Part shown: positions 15,542 through 26,163 of the stretch, in pieces
Position numbering within the stretch: position 1 is the stretch's first letter
Layout of the letters: every line of letters starts with the position of its first letter
NCBI GenBank assembly: GCA_938006335.1
Contig: CALLMF010000005.1
Coordinates: 62,001-126,000 of the forward strand
Source of the DNA: an uncultured Granulosicoccaceae bacterium
GTDB lineage: Bacteria; Pseudomonadota; Gammaproteobacteria; Granulosicoccales; Granulosicoccaceae
Reading direction: 5' to 3'
DNA: 64,000 nt
Translations under genes and position numbers: made by a program
The notes under the pieces: model-generated
Seen by the model: only the letters and a program-made list of their open reading frames with translations
What the model was told of the DNA's origin: nothing
Database searches by the model: none

Positions 15542-16311
15542 TGGACAGGATTGCACGTTTCGGCCGATTCTGGCTCAACGCGCTCGAACGCACTGGGCGC
15601 GCACATCTGTTTCTCGCGCGCATGCTCGGCGCCTTGCCGTCATTGCTCGTACGGTTTCCTCTGCTGGTTCGTCAGCTGTACGCGACCGGCGTTATGACGT
15701 TGTCGATCGTGCTCGTGTCCGGTCTGTTCGTTGGTATGGTTCTCGCGCTGCAGGGCTTCAATCTGCTCGAAGGCTTCGGCGCCGAGTCCGCGCTTGGTCA
15801 GGCGGTCGCGTTGACGCTGGTGCGCGAGCTCGGACCGGTGGTGACCGGTTTGCTGTTTGCGGGTCGGGCGGGCTCGGCCATGACCGCAGAAATCGGCTTG
15901 ATGAAAGCCACCGAGCAGTTGTCCGGTCTCGAGATGATGGCGGTTGATCCGTTCAGACGGGTGTATGCGCCGCGCTTTTTCGCAGGTTTTCTGGCGCTAC
16001 CGATGCTCGCTGCCATGTTCAGTGCCGTCGGTGTGTACGGCGGTTATCTGGTCGGTGTCGAGGTGCTCGGTGTCGATGCCGGCGCCTACTGGGCGAACAT
16101 GCAGAGCTCCGTGGCTTTCATGGAAGATGTTGGAAAGGGCCTGATCAAGGCCTGTGTCTTCGGATTCGTGGTCAGCTGGATTGCGGTATTCGAAGGCGCG
16201 GACTGCATCCCCACCTCCGAAGGCGTCAGTTCTGCAACTACCCGTACCGTCGTCTACTCCTCTCTTGCCGTGCTCGGACTCGACTTCGTGCTCACCGCAA
16301 TCATGTTCTGA
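15541..16311 (+). CDS. mlaE: Phospholipid ABC transporter permease MlaE
   Basis: A 256-residue inner-membrane permease of the MlaE/DUF140 family. It has an N-terminal amphipathic stretch, then about five membrane segments, and carries LVRELGPVVTGLLFAGRAGSAMTAEIG, the family core, followed by MMAVDPFRRVYAPRFFAG. The C-terminal part GADCIPTSEGVSSATTRTVVYSSL is also conserved. It pairs with MlaF and anchors the MlaD hexamer. Start ATG at 15541, with a one-base overlap with mlaF. Confidence 0.95.
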   Translation: MDRIARFGRFWLNALERTGRAHLFLARMLGALPSLLVRFPLLVRQLYATGVMTLSIVLVSGLFVGMVLALQGFNLLEGFGAESALGQAVALTLVRELGPVVTGLLFAGRAGSAMTAEIGLMKATEQLSGLEMMAVDPFRRVYAPRFFAGFLALPMLAAMFSAVGVYGGYLVGVEVLGVDAGAYWANMQSSVAFMEDVGKGLIKACVFGFVVSWIAVFEGADCIPTSEGVSSATTRTVVYSSLAVLGLDFVLTAIMF

Positions 16312-16320
16312 GGCATATCA

Positions 16321-16785
16321 ATGAATTCTCGTGCTATCGAGATCCTTGTCGGGATCTTCATGTTGTTGTTCCTCGCCGCGATGCTCGTTTTGGCGATGCG
16401 TGTCAGTAATTTGACTGGCATCGGCTCTGGCGCTGGCTACTCGCTGGTCGCGCACTACGACAATATTGGCGGCCTGAAGGAGGGCGCGCCGGTTGCCGCC
16501 AGCGGCGTGCGCGTCGGCCAGGTCGAATCGATCGCCTACATCCCGGATGATTATTCCGCTCGGGTGTCCTTGCGTATCGATGGCGAGTTCGAGGGGGCCT
16601 TCCCCGAAGACACCACCGCGAGCATCTACACGGCGGGTCTGCTGGGCGAGCAGTACGTTGGCCTGGAGGCTGGAGCCGAGGACGATGCGCTCGCCGATGG
16701 CGACGAGATTACGCTGACGCAATCTGCGATCGTGCTGGAAAGGCTGATCGGTCAGGTACTGTTCAGCCAGTCGGGTTCTCAATAG
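16321..16785 (+). CDS. mlaD: MCE-domain lipid-binding subunit MlaD
   Basis: A 154-residue protein with one N-terminal membrane segment (IEILVGIFMLLFLAAMLVLAM) and a single MCE domain: YSLVAHYDNIGGLKEGAPVAASGVRVGQVESI, then TASIYTAGLLGEQYVGLEAG. It forms a hexameric channel on the periplasmic face of MlaFE that hands phospholipids to or from MlaC. The length matches the usual 150-180 residues. It starts 9 bp after mlaE. Confidence 0.95.
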   Translation: MNSRAIEILVGIFMLLFLAAMLVLAMRVSNLTGIGSGAGYSLVAHYDNIGGLKEGAPVAASGVRVGQVESIAYIPDDYSARVSLRIDGEFEGAFPEDTTASIYTAGLLGEQYVGLEAGAEDDALADGDEITLTQSAIVLERLIGQVLFSQSGSQ

Positions 16786-16852
16786 TCACTCTCGGATCGA
16801 ACGAGTCGTCTCGTCAGCGGTCCTATTGGTATATCTCCCCTGGAGTAAAGGT

Positions 16853-17488
16853 ATGCACTCACTTCGCATGAAGCGGTTCTCAAAAATCTGGCTGCTCGGC
16901 GCATTGCTGGCTTTGTGCCTCGGCAACGGCGCCATCGCACAGGACGATCACCCGGCACAGCAGATGGTCGTCGGCGCAGTGTCGCAGGCGATAGATGTGC
17001 TCGAGACCGAAAAGGATGCATTGATTGCCGACCCGGACCTGCTGCGTGTACGCGTTGACGAACTGATCGTCCCGCACGTGGATTTCGAGTCGATGACCAA
17101 GCTTGCGGTCGGTAAATTCTGGCGTCGAGCATCGGCTCCCCAGAAGTTCGAGCTGGTCGAGCAGTTCAAGGAGTTGCTGATGAACACCTACTCCGGTGCA
17201 CTGGCGGAGTATCAGGGACAGACCATCACCTTCGAGCCGTATCGTCCCGAGAACCGTGACGATCGTGCCATCGTGCGTTCCGAGTTCAATGATCCGTCGG
17301 CGTCGAGCAGCGTGCCGGTGATCTACAAGTTGCGTGACAAGGAGAGCGACTGGAAGATCTACGACATCGAGGTCAGCGGCATCAGTCTCGTCACCAGCTA
17401 CCGTTCCGCATTCTCGAACGAGATCAGCAAGGGCGGCATCGAGGGTCTGCTGAACACGCTCAAAGAGCGAAACACCAAGAAGTCATGA
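16853..17488 (+). CDS. mlaC: Periplasmic phospholipid-binding protein MlaC
   Basis: A 211-residue secreted protein that shuttles phospholipid between MlaA and MlaFEDB. The signal peptide MKRFSKIWLLGALLALCLG ends near AIAQ. The mature part has the MlaC/Ttg2 features PHVDFESMTKLAVGKFWRRAS, LLMNTYSGALAEYQGQTI and WKIYDIEVSGISLVTSYRSAFS. I chose the ATG at 16853 because GGAG lies about ten bases upstream (near 16842); a TTG at 16826 would add nine residues before the signal peptide. The stop overlaps mlaB by four bases. Confidence 0.93.
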   Translation: MHSLRMKRFSKIWLLGALLALCLGNGAIAQDDHPAQQMVVGAVSQAIDVLETEKDALIADPDLLRVRVDELIVPHVDFESMTKLAVGKFWRRASAPQKFELVEQFKELLMNTYSGALAEYQGQTITFEPYRPENRDDRAIVRSEFNDPSASSSVPVIYKLRDKESDWKIYDIEVSGISLVTSYRSAFSNEISKGGIEGLLNTLKERNTKKS

Positions 17489-17778
17489 GTGTCGAGCTGC
17501 GGCACGACGGGGATAGACTGATCGTCTCCGGCGAGATCGATTTCGAGACGGCCGGCAAGGCGCTGGAGTCCGGTCGCACTGCGATCGAGTCCACTCAGTC
17601 GCTGACCGTCGATCTCTCCGGCGTCACTCGCAGCAACAGCGCTGGCCTTTCGTTGATGATCGAATGGCTGGGCATCGCCCGCCGGTCGGGCCATACCGTC
17701 AGCTTTGCCGCAGTGCCGTCCGGGCTCATGCAGCTCGCTGGCGTCTGCCAGGTTGACGGTTTGCTGCCGACGGCCTGA
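17485..17778 (+). CDS. mlaB: STAS-domain protein MlaB
   Basis: A 97-residue cytoplasmic STAS-domain protein that binds and stabilises MlaF. It shows VSGEIDFETAGKALESG, the central strand LTVDLSGVTRSNSAGLSLMIEWL and a terminal LAGVCQVDGLLP. The ATG overlaps the mlaC stop (ATGA). In many relatives ibaG (a BolA-like gene) follows before murA; here the next 186 bp to murA contain no recognisable gene. Confidence 0.9.
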   Translation: MSVELRHDGDRLIVSGEIDFETAGKALESGRTAIESTQSLTVDLSGVTRSNSAGLSLMIEWLGIARRSGHTVSFAAVPSGLMQLAGVCQVDGLLPTA

Positions 17779-17856
17779 TCGGACGTTATACTGCGCCGGT
17801 ACGCTAGCCGCGATCCGGCTTGAGTGCGCGACCAGCCACACTGAGCGCCACTTTGA

Positions 17857-19226
<1,370 letters not shown>

Positions 19227-19227
<1 letters not shown>

Positions 19228-19904
19228 TGGCCGCCACACCGACGGCCGACGTTCCGACAACAATGACACCCCTGCGTTTTGCCCTGTCCAAGGGGCGGAT
19301 ATTCGATGACACGCTGCCGTTGCTCGAAAGCATCGGGCTGGTGCCTGCCGAGCATCCGTCGACGTCCCGCAAGTTGCGCATCCCGAGCACCGACGGGCGG
19401 GTCGAGTTTCTGATCGTTCGCGCTTCGGACGTGCCGACCTATGTGCAGCACGGCGGAGCAGAGCTTGGGGTGGTTGGCAAGGACGTACTGAGCGAGCATG
19501 GTGGCGAGGGCCTGCTGGAGCCGTTGGATCTCGGGATTGCCACGTGTCGTCTCATGGTCGCAGGCCCTGCCGATGTGGCACCGTCAGAGCTGCCCGCGCG
19601 ACCCCGCATCGCCACGAAATTCCCGGCCTCGGCGCGCAAGCACTTTGCCGCCAGCGGGCGACAAGTGGAGTTGGTCAAACTGTACGGATCGATGGAGCTC
19701 GCACCGCTGGTCGGTCTCGCCGACCTCATCGTCGATGTCGTGGACACCGGCTCCACTCTCAAGGCGAATGGTCTCGAACCTATTGAGCTGATCGCCAAGA
19801 TCAGCGCGCGCCTCGTGGTCAATCGCGCAGCGATGAAGGTGCGACACGCCGAATTGTCGGACATCGTCTCGCAGCTTGATGCGGTCTGTACGCCCTCTGC
19901 CTGA
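19227..19904 (+). CDS. hisG: ATP phosphoribosyltransferase, short form HisG(S)
   Basis: A 225-residue enzyme for the first step of histidine synthesis (ATP plus PRPP). [20 protein letters not shown], the glycine-rich region [16 protein letters not shown] and [18 protein letters not shown] mark the family. It lacks the C-terminal regulatory domain of long HisG, so it should need HisZ, which is not in this window; no other his gene is nearby. The ATG at 19227 (TGATG with murA) is preferred; the internal ATG at 19263 matches the family N-terminus ([12 protein letters not shown]) and is possible. Confidence 0.93.
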
Positions 19905-19933
19905 ATCCTGCTTTCGAAGGTATCCCTACTCTC

Positions 19934-20992
19934 ATGTCAACCAACGCTACCGACGACCTGCGAATCAGCGCCCAGAACGCACTGCGCTCGCCGGAGTCCC
20001 TGATCGCCGAGTTTCCCGTGACCGAAACGGCCGGCACTGCCGTTGCGCGATGTCGTGATGACGTGCACCGGGTACTCGAGGGCGACGATGACCGTCTGGT
20101 CGTGGTCGTGGGCCCGTGTTCGATTCATGACCCCGAGGCGGCGATGGACTACGCGCGGGGTCTGGCCGAGATGCAGCGATCACTCGAGAAGGAGCTGATC
20201 GTGATCATGCGCGTGTACTTCGAGAAGCCGCGCACCACCGTGGGCTGGAAAGGTCTCATCAACGACCCTGACATGGATGGCAGCTTTCGCATCAACGAGG
20301 GTCTCGCGAAAGCGCGCGGTCTGTTGCGTGACATCGGTGAGCTAGGGCTGCCCTCGGGGGTCGAGTACCTTGACCTGATCAGCCCGCAATACATCGCAGA
20401 CCTCGTCGGCTGGGGCGCGATCGGTGCGCGCACCACCGAAAGTCAGGGTCACCGTGAGCTGGCGTCCGGGTTGTCATGCCCGGTGGGTTTCAAGAACGGC
20501 ACCGCCGGCAGCGTACAGATTGCAGTCGACGCGATTGGCGCTGCGGTCAATTCACACCACTTCCTGTCCGTGACCAAGGAAGGGGGGTCTGCAATCTTCA
20601 AGACGACCGGCAATGCCGACTGCCACGTCATCCTCAGAGGCGGCAAGTTGCACACCAACTACGATGCCGCGAGCGTTGACGACGCGTGTGCACTGCTTCA
20701 GAAAGCGGGCTTGCGTGAGCGCGTGATGATCGATTTCAGTCATGCCAACTCCCGAAAGCTGCACCGCCGCCAGTGCTACGTAGGCCGCGATGTGTGTGCG
20801 CAAGTTGCCGATGGTGATCGCCGTATCATGGGCGTGATGATCGAGAGCAACCTGGTCGAGGGGAATCAGTCTCCTTCGCACAAGCCCCTGACCCGGGGGC
20901 AGAGTGTCACGGACGCCTGCCTGTCCTGGGAAGACACCAAGCCGCTATTGCAGCAATTGGCGGACGCGGTGAAGCAGCGTCGAGACGGCTGA
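19934..20992 (+). CDS. 3-deoxy-7-phosphoheptulonate (DAHP) synthase, class I
   Basis: A 352-residue class I DAHP synthase condensing PEP and erythrose 4-phosphate in the shikimate pathway. The signatures VVGPCSIHDPEAAMDYA, PRTTVGWKGLINDPDMDG, GARTTESQGHRELASGLS and VMIDFSHANSRK contain the PEP and metal ligands (Cys, His, Glu, Asp). Length and N-terminal extension match the E. coli AroF/G/H type, whose N-terminus binds the feedback amino acid; which amino acid applies here cannot be told, so I give no gene symbol. It starts 29 bp after hisG and may be cotranscribed. Confidence 0.94.
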   Translation: MSTNATDDLRISAQNALRSPESLIAEFPVTETAGTAVARCRDDVHRVLEGDDDRLVVVVGPCSIHDPEAAMDYARGLAEMQRSLEKELIVIMRVYFEKPRTTVGWKGLINDPDMDGSFRINEGLAKARGLLRDIGELGLPSGVEYLDLISPQYIADLVGWGAIGARTTESQGHRELASGLSCPVGFKNGTAGSVQIAVDAIGAAVNSHHFLSVTKEGGSAIFKTTGNADCHVILRGGKLHTNYDAASVDDACALLQKAGLRERVMIDFSHANSRKLHRRQCYVGRDVCAQVADGDRRIMGVMIESNLVEGNQSPSHKPLTRGQSVTDACLSWEDTKPLLQQLADAVKQRRDG

Positions 20993-21013
20993 CGGCTGGC
21001 CCGCCGGTCATCA

Positions 21014-21037
21014 GGCTTGTGAGTCAGGTCACAAGCC
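21014..21037 (+). other. hairpin after the DAHP synthase gene
   Basis: Perfect 9-bp arms (21014-21022 and 21029-21037) with a 6-base loop lie 21 bp after the stop codon. There is no T-run after the stem, so a terminator role is uncertain. Confidence 0.4.
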
Positions 21038-21147
21038 CTGGCTGAATTGCCTGCAACGTCACAAGGCGCGCCTGTTGTTGCGTCAAGTCATAGCCCATCA
21101 CGCCGACCTAGATGGAGTCGTCCCCGCTTTGAGGGGGCTCCGATCTG

Positions 21148-21807
21148 GTGTATTCCATGGCGCGTTCGTCCGATGCGGTGTTTCCCATGTCGCTGGTACG
21201 CGACAAGACGTTTCAGCTGCGGCAGTTGCGTCGAGTCCTGTACCTGACGGCGTTCTTCATCCTGCAATCGACCTTGTTGCTGGGCGTGTTCCACTACCAG
21301 TTGCTGGGTTCGCTGGTCAGCGGCAACGCGCCGCTGTTGTTCGCCTCCGAGGACATGGGGCGCATGTCGGACGCCGTGCCTTCGGTCGGCGCCGCAATGA
21401 CAAAATGGTTGGTGATCATGCTCGTCATCAACGCTGTCGTCACCGGCATCATCGGCACATGGATCGTACGCAAGCTCGGCAACCCGATTCTTGCCATGCG
21501 TCGCGCGCTCAACGACATCGGCGATGGCAAGCTCGATACCCGCTTGCGAGCGGGCGATGCAAAGGAGTTTGCTGAAGTCGCCGAAGCGCTCAATCGCGCG
21601 GTGGAAACCGTGCAGGCACACGTCGCCGAGGCACGCGCGGCCACGGCCATTCTCGATGCCCTGGACGATCAACCCGAGCCCGATGCTGCGGCCATGCGTG
21701 AGGCCTTGCGGAATTGTCGCACCGAGCTCTCCTGGTTCGACGCCGATCTGCACGCGAGCGGAACGAACGATTCCGAGCAGCAGTCATCCGGGCGCGGTGG
21801 GGCTTGA
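21148..21807 (+). CDS. Orphan HAMP-domain membrane protein
   Basis: A 219-residue protein with two membrane segments (about residues 30-52 and 86-107) bracketing a short periplasmic loop of about 35 residues. A HAMP domain follows (VRKLGNPILAMRRALNDIGDGKLDTRLRAGDAKEFAEVAEALN, read in parts) and then a helical stretch rich in Ala and Glu. No methyl-accepting signalling tip, kinase, cyclase or other output domain follows, so the molecule resembles a truncated chemoreceptor or a coupling protein. GTG 21148 has GAGGGGG ten bases upstream; ATGs at 21157 and 21187 are alternatives. It lies 42 bp ahead of the metalloprotease gene, so the two may be cotranscribed. The function is unknown. Confidence 0.75.
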   Translation: MYSMARSSDAVFPMSLVRDKTFQLRQLRRVLYLTAFFILQSTLLLGVFHYQLLGSLVSGNAPLLFASEDMGRMSDAVPSVGAAMTKWLVIMLVINAVVTGIIGTWIVRKLGNPILAMRRALNDIGDGKLDTRLRAGDAKEFAEVAEALNRAVETVQAHVAEARAATAILDALDDQPEPDAAAMREALRNCRTELSWFDADLHASGTNDSEQQSSGRGGA

Positions 21808-21849
21808 CCGAGGCCGGTGAATATCCCTACGTCCAGGACAGCTAGGTCC

Positions 21850-24105
21850 ATGAGCGTCAGTCGAATTCTGGCCGTCGCGCTCGCAGCGCTCCTGGTGGGT
21901 CCGGTGTCCGCAGTCAACGCGGCAGTGTCCCCTGGCTTTGATGCTGTGGTAGTGCGCGTCGACGAGGCGCCGGCAGAACAGCAGTACCGTGCGGCCATCG
22001 CGCTGATCGATTCGGGTGACCACGCGGAGGCGCTCAAGGCGCTGCGTCAGATTCAGCTCGAGTATCCGTCGTACTCGAAGTTGTCAGCGGTGAAGACCAG
22101 AGTTGCAGTATTGCAGGAAGCGGCTGATGCAGGCGATTCCCTCGACGTGTTCTTGCGAGCCCTCAACGAGCGTGATGCCGGGCGTTTGACTGAAGCGCTG
22201 GACCTGCTGGATTGGATCGTGACCGAGCGTGCCAGTTCGCCGCTATTGGATGATGCGCTCTACCTCGGCGCCTACCTGAGCGTCATGGACGGCTATGATT
22301 TCCCGGACGCTCGCGCGCGCCTGGCGCAGCTGGAGCGACGCTTTCCCGAGTCGGCGTATACCGATTCAGCCGACTATCTGGCAGCCATCGTGGCCGAGCA
22401 GATGGGCGATACGGCCACCGCGCGCAGGACGCTGGTCGAGCTGCGCGAGCGTCACACGGCGCTCGGCCTGCCGTTCGGGTTCCGTTGGCCCAGCGGCAAT
22501 GTGCTGTCGCGTTACTGGTTTGATCGGGCAGATCGTCGGATCCAGCTGATCGACCGACGACTGAAACGGGCAAGCCGCATCTCGGATCGTATCGAACTCG
22601 ATGATGGCCGCATGCGAGTGTCGGTCAACGTCGACGGTATCGACATGCAACTGCTGCTCGCACCGAGCGCCGTGGTCACCGAGACCGCCTGGTACGACGC
22701 CCGACTCAGCGATCGCCTCCCGCCGGATGTCGGTGTGTATCAGGGAGAAGTTGAAGGCGTGCCGGGCTCATGGGTTCGCGCCACCATCGAGGGCGGTGGC
22801 ATCAGCGGCATGATCTATGTCAATGGAGAGCGCAAGCGTTTGCTGCCGGGACATCTGACCGGCACGCTCGACTACTACCAACCGGCCAGCCGCAACCCCG
22901 CGGCAGCGTCGGCGCGCGGGATTGACGTGACTGACCCGGGCCTCGCCAGCAGACTGCAGGCGATCGATCTGATGCGAGCGCCTCCACGCCGTGTCGAGCG
23001 ACGCGGCGCATCGCAACAAACGACGACGCGTTCGGTGCCTTTGTCCATCGTGATCGACAGCCGCTTCGATGCCTATCACTCGGGTGCGGGGCTGGCGCGG
23101 GCGCTCGACTATCTGAACGTGGCCGATGGCGTGTTTCGTGAGTACGGACTGGCGATTGCGCTCGACGAAGCCATCACCTTTTCCGGTGATGCTGATCCAC
23201 TAAAATTGAACCCCGGCACGCTAGAGAGCTTCTTGCGCACCTTCCGTGACTATCGACTCAATCACGACACGCTGTTTGGCGACAGCGCCGCAACCTATCT
23301 GTTCACGGGTAATCAGAAGACTGATGTCACCCTCGGGCTTGCCTGGATAGACACCTTGTGTCGCACCGACGGCTACGACGTTGGCGTCACCACGCCGAGT
23401 TCGTTCGGGGACGTGCTGTTGACCCATGAGCTCGGACATTCCTTCGGCGCTCAACACGATAGCGACACCGCCTGTGCCAGCGACAGTGGCGGACTGATGT
23501 GGCCGCATATCTCCAACAGCACACCGACACGCCTGACCAGCTGCAGTACCGCCAGTGTCATGGCCGCGCGTTCACGCAGTTGTCTCATCAACACTGTGGA
23601 TCTGCAGCTCGATGCCCGCGCGAGCAATGACACGGTGGTGTTCGGTATCACCAACCCGGAGACCACCATTGGACTCGATGCCCGCCTGACGATAGAAACC
23701 GGTGTGCCCGGCCAGGTCATCTGGCCCGATTACTGTCAGGTCGTCACGCCAACCAGTGCCGAGTGCACCGTGAGTACCATCGGCCCGGCCGAGCGCCGGG
23801 AGATCCAGTTCAGCTTTGATCCGGCCCATGGCGGATCGAGCGAGCCGCTCACCGCCCAGGTCATGCCCGTCGGCCTGGTGGAGCTGTCGCCGGCCGACAA
23901 CACGGCGACGACCGATGGTAGCGGCTTCGTGTTGGCGTCAAATGGCTCCACCGTTGGTCCCGACACTGCAGCAAACGCAGACACCGCAGCCGACGATGAT
24001 TTCACGCCGGTGTTGGCGGGAGGCTCGGGTGGCGGGAGTGCAGGTCCTGGACTGCTGTTCGGTCTTGCCGTGCTCTGGTGGCGACGCCGAGGTGCGACAA
24101 ACTAG
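21850..24105 (+). CDS. Secreted zinc metalloprotease with GlyGly-CTERM anchor
   Basis: A 751-residue protein. Signal peptide: residues 1-24 (RILAVALAALLVGPVSA). Residues about 35-190 look like TPR-type helical repeats (AIALIDSGDHAEALKALRQIQ). A middle beta-rich region is followed by a metzincin-type catalytic domain with HELGHSFGAQHD at about residues 526-537 (HExxHxxGxxH plus Asp), as in reprolysin-like peptidases. The C-terminus has GGSGGGSAGPG, a hydrophobic segment and WWRRRG, the GlyGly-CTERM signal that in other bacteria is processed by a rhomboid-type rhombosortase on type II secretion substrates. The Met of the usual Met-turn is not identified with certainty. Start: ATG 21850 leads directly into the signal peptide. 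No rhombosortase gene is in the window. Confidence 0.85.
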   Translation: MSVSRILAVALAALLVGPVSAVNAAVSPGFDAVVVRVDEAPAEQQYRAAIALIDSGDHAEALKALRQIQLEYPSYSKLSAVKTRVAVLQEAADAGDSLDVFLRALNERDAGRLTEALDLLDWIVTERASSPLLDDALYLGAYLSVMDGYDFPDARARLAQLERRFPESAYTDSADYLAAIVAEQMGDTATARRTLVELRERHTALGLPFGFRWPSGNVLSRYWFDRADRRIQLIDRRLKRASRISDRIELDDGRMRVSVNVDGIDMQLLLAPSAVVTETAWYDARLSDRLPPDVGVYQGEVEGVPGSWVRATIEGGGISGMIYVNGERKRLLPGHLTGTLDYYQPASRNPAAASARGIDVTDPGLASRLQAIDLMRAPPRRVERRGASQQTTTRSVPLSIVIDSRFDAYHSGAGLARALDYLNVADGVFREYGLAIALDEAITFSGDADPLKLNPGTLESFLRTFRDYRLNHDTLFGDSAATYLFTGNQKTDVTLGLAWIDTLCRTDGYDVGVTTPSSFGDVLLTHELGHSFGAQHDSDTACASDSGGLMWPHISNSTPTRLTSCSTASVMAARSRSCLINTVDLQLDARASNDTVVFGITNPETTIGLDARLTIETGVPGQVIWPDYCQVVTPTSAECTVSTIGPAERREIQFSFDPAHGGSSEPLTAQVMPVGLVELSPADNTATTDGSGFVLASNGSTVGPDTAANADTAADDDFTPVLAGGSGGGSAGPGLLFGLAVLWWRRRGATN

Positions 24106-24165
24106 GCCTCAAGACAGATCCCGGCCAAACCCCGGCCAGCCCTCGGCCTCACGGCAACAGCGAGA

Positions 24166-25362
24166 TCACTCGCGCACGACGCCCGCGACGTCACCAAGCG
24201 GTCTCTCGCCAAGCACGACATCCACGCCGAGCGCCTGCCCGTCTCGAATCAGATCGAGCTGGACAGGTTTGCCGGGCATGTACGCGGCGACGGCAAGCAA
24301 CAAGCCATTCGCATTGACGATCGCCATATCGTCCACGGCAACGATCACGTCTCTTGGACGCAAACCGATCATCTCGGCCGGACCGCCGGCCGCCGTGCGG
24401 ATGATGACCGCACCCGCTGCGGTGCCAAGGCTAGCTGCCAGGGCAGGGAACAGCGGCAAGTCCTCTGCGTCCGCACCGAGCCAACCACGCGCGACGCGGC
24501 CATGCTCAACGATTTTCGGCACGACCTCGGCCAACAGGCTGGCGGGAATCGTGAAGCCGATGCCCTGCGCCGCTGCGTCCTGATCGAAGGCCACGTCGGA
24601 CGCTCCGATGTAGTTGCCGAACCGTCGGAACACGGCCGTGTTGACGCCAACGAGCTGCCCGGCCGGGTTGATCAATGCGCCGCCGGAGTTGCCCGGATTG
24701 ATGGCGGCATCGATCTGTACGAAGTTCTGCCACGGGCTGGCGCCGGCGATGCGTCTACGGGTGGCGCTGACGATGCCTTGCGTGACGGTTTGCCCGACCC
24801 CAAAAGGGTTGCCGATCGCTAGAACCACGTCGCCGACCGCGAGTGGCGGGGCTGTATCCAGCGCCAGTGCGGGCAGGTTGGTTTGGGGAATCTGGAGCAC
24901 TGCGATGTCGGTCTCCTGGTCGCTGCCAACCATCGTGGCGGGGTGTAATCGGCCATCGCGCAGCGCCACATTGATGGTGTCGGCATCCGCCAGAATGTGG
25001 GCGTTGGTGACGATCAGCCCGTTCGGGTCGATGATCACACCGGAGCCCTGGGTGGTGCGGACACGTTGGGGCCGGGTGTTCTGTCCTGTCTCGCCCTCGT
25101 CCGAGGCTGTCTGGTCTGACGCGTTCAGATCCGCAGGGCTGGTGCTCGCGTAAACACTCACAACGGAGGGTGCGGCGCGCACGACGGCGGCGTTGTACGA
25201 CACCACCGCGCCGCGCAGTTCGTCAGTCGAATCCGGGGGTGCCTCGGTGCCCTGCGTCACCGCGGCCATCGACAGCCGCTCCGGAGAGGTCGACAACCAC
25301 CACCAGGTACCGCCAGACAGTACGCCGACAGTGAGGCACAGCAGTATGAATCGCGTGGTCAT
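24166..25362 (-). CDS. degS: DegS-like periplasmic serine protease (trypsin plus PDZ)
   Basis: A 398-residue protein with one N-terminal membrane anchor (LLCLTVGVLSGGTWWWL), a trypsin-like domain and one PDZ domain. The triad is His122 in TNAHIL, Asp152 in DQETDIAVLQI and Ser226 in INPGNSGGAL. Single anchor plus single PDZ fits DegS, the protease that cleaves RseA to start the sigma-E envelope stress response, rather than DegP/DegQ. A 25-residue low-complexity insert rich in Ser, Asp, Thr and Gln precedes the protease domain. It is convergent with the metalloprotease gene and divergent from petA. Confidence 0.9.
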   Translation of the reverse strand: MTTRFILLCLTVGVLSGGTWWWLSTSPERLSMAAVTQGTEAPPDSTDELRGAVVSYNAAVVRAAPSVVSVYASTSPADLNASDQTASDEGETGQNTRPQRVRTTQGSGVIIDPNGLIVTNAHILADADTINVALRDGRLHPATMVGSDQETDIAVLQIPQTNLPALALDTAPPLAVGDVVLAIGNPFGVGQTVTQGIVSATRRRIAGASPWQNFVQIDAAINPGNSGGALINPAGQLVGVNTAVFRRFGNYIGASDVAFDQDAAAQGIGFTIPASLLAEVVPKIVEHGRVARGWLGADAEDLPLFPALAASLGTAAGAVIIRTAAGGPAEMIGLRPRDVIVAVDDMAIVNANGLLLAVAAYMPGKPVQLDLIRDGQALGVDVVLGERPLGDVAGVVRE

Positions 25363-25465
25363 CGCTCGTGATGTTACCTAAGCCGTATACAATGTACGGC
25401 TATCCGAGACAGTTGACTGCGAGGTTGTGCAGCTGTCGGTCCAAAGCAGTTCAGTGTTCCTAACC

Positions 25466-25492
25466 AGATCCATGTCAGCTAGATCCATGTCA
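25466..25492. repeat. 12-bp direct repeat upstream of petA
   Basis: AGATCCATGTCA occurs at 25466-25477 and 25481-25492, a 15-bp period, just before the petA ribosome binding site. It may be a small duplication or paired binding sites; nothing more can be said. Confidence 0.5.
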
Positions 25493-25509
25493 TCAAGTGG
25501 AGTTTTCGC

Positions 25510-26163
25510 ATGAGCGCGACATCAGACGCCGCGTCCGGCCCGCAAGATCCGGGCAAGGAATCATCGGTATCCACCGCCGGGCTTGACGTCAAGCGGCGAC
25601 GCACCTTGGTACGCGGCATGGCCGCCGTCGGAGGCCTGGGTGTTGCCGCCGTGGCATGGCCATTCGTCACGTCCATGTCGCCGAGTGCGCGTGCGCGTGC
25701 CGCGGGTGCCCCGGTAGAAGCCAGCATCGGCAAACTCGAGGCAGGGCAACTACTCACCGTGGAGTGGCGTGGCAAACCGGTGTGGATCGTCAACCGCACC
25801 GAACAACAGCTCGGCACGCTCAGCGTGGATGCCTCGCGCTTGTCCGATCCCGACTCCACGCAACCGATGCAGCCGGAATACGCAGCCAACGAGTACCGGT
25901 CCATCAAGCCCGAGTACCTTGTGGTCGTTGGTATCTGCACGCATCTCGGGTGTTCGCCGACCTACCGGCCGGAAGTCGCTCCTGCCGACCTCGGTGCAGA
26001 CTGGGAAGGCGGATTCTTCTGCCCCTGCCACGGCTCGAAGTTTGATCTCGCCGGGCGGGTCTACGCAGGGGTGCCTGCTCCCACCAATCTCGAAGTCCCC
26101 CCCTACCGCTACGTCGATGACGGGCTCATCGTCGTTGGCGAAGACCAAGGAGCCGCAGCATGA
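25510..26163 (+). CDS. petA: Ubiquinol-cytochrome c reductase iron-sulfur subunit (Rieske)
   Basis: A 217-residue subunit of the cytochrome bc1 complex. The N-terminus carries a Tat-like signal anchor ([23 protein letters not shown]). The 2Fe-2S ligands lie in CTHLGC and CPCHGS, with the following [25 protein letters not shown] typical of proteobacterial Rieske proteins. GGAG lies about eight bases before the ATG. The stop overlaps the petB start (ATGA), making a petABC operon. Confidence 0.96.
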   Translation: MSATSDAASGPQDPGKESSVSTAGLDVKRRRTLVRGMAAVGGLGVAAVAWPFVTSMSPSARARAAGAPVEASIGKLEAGQLLTVEWRGKPVWIVNRTEQQLGTLSVDASRLSDPDSTQPMQPEYAANEYRSIKPEYLVVVGICTHLGCSPTYRPEVAPADLGADWEGGFFCPCHGSKFDLAGRVYAGVPAPTNLEVPPYRYVDDGLIVVGEDQGAAA

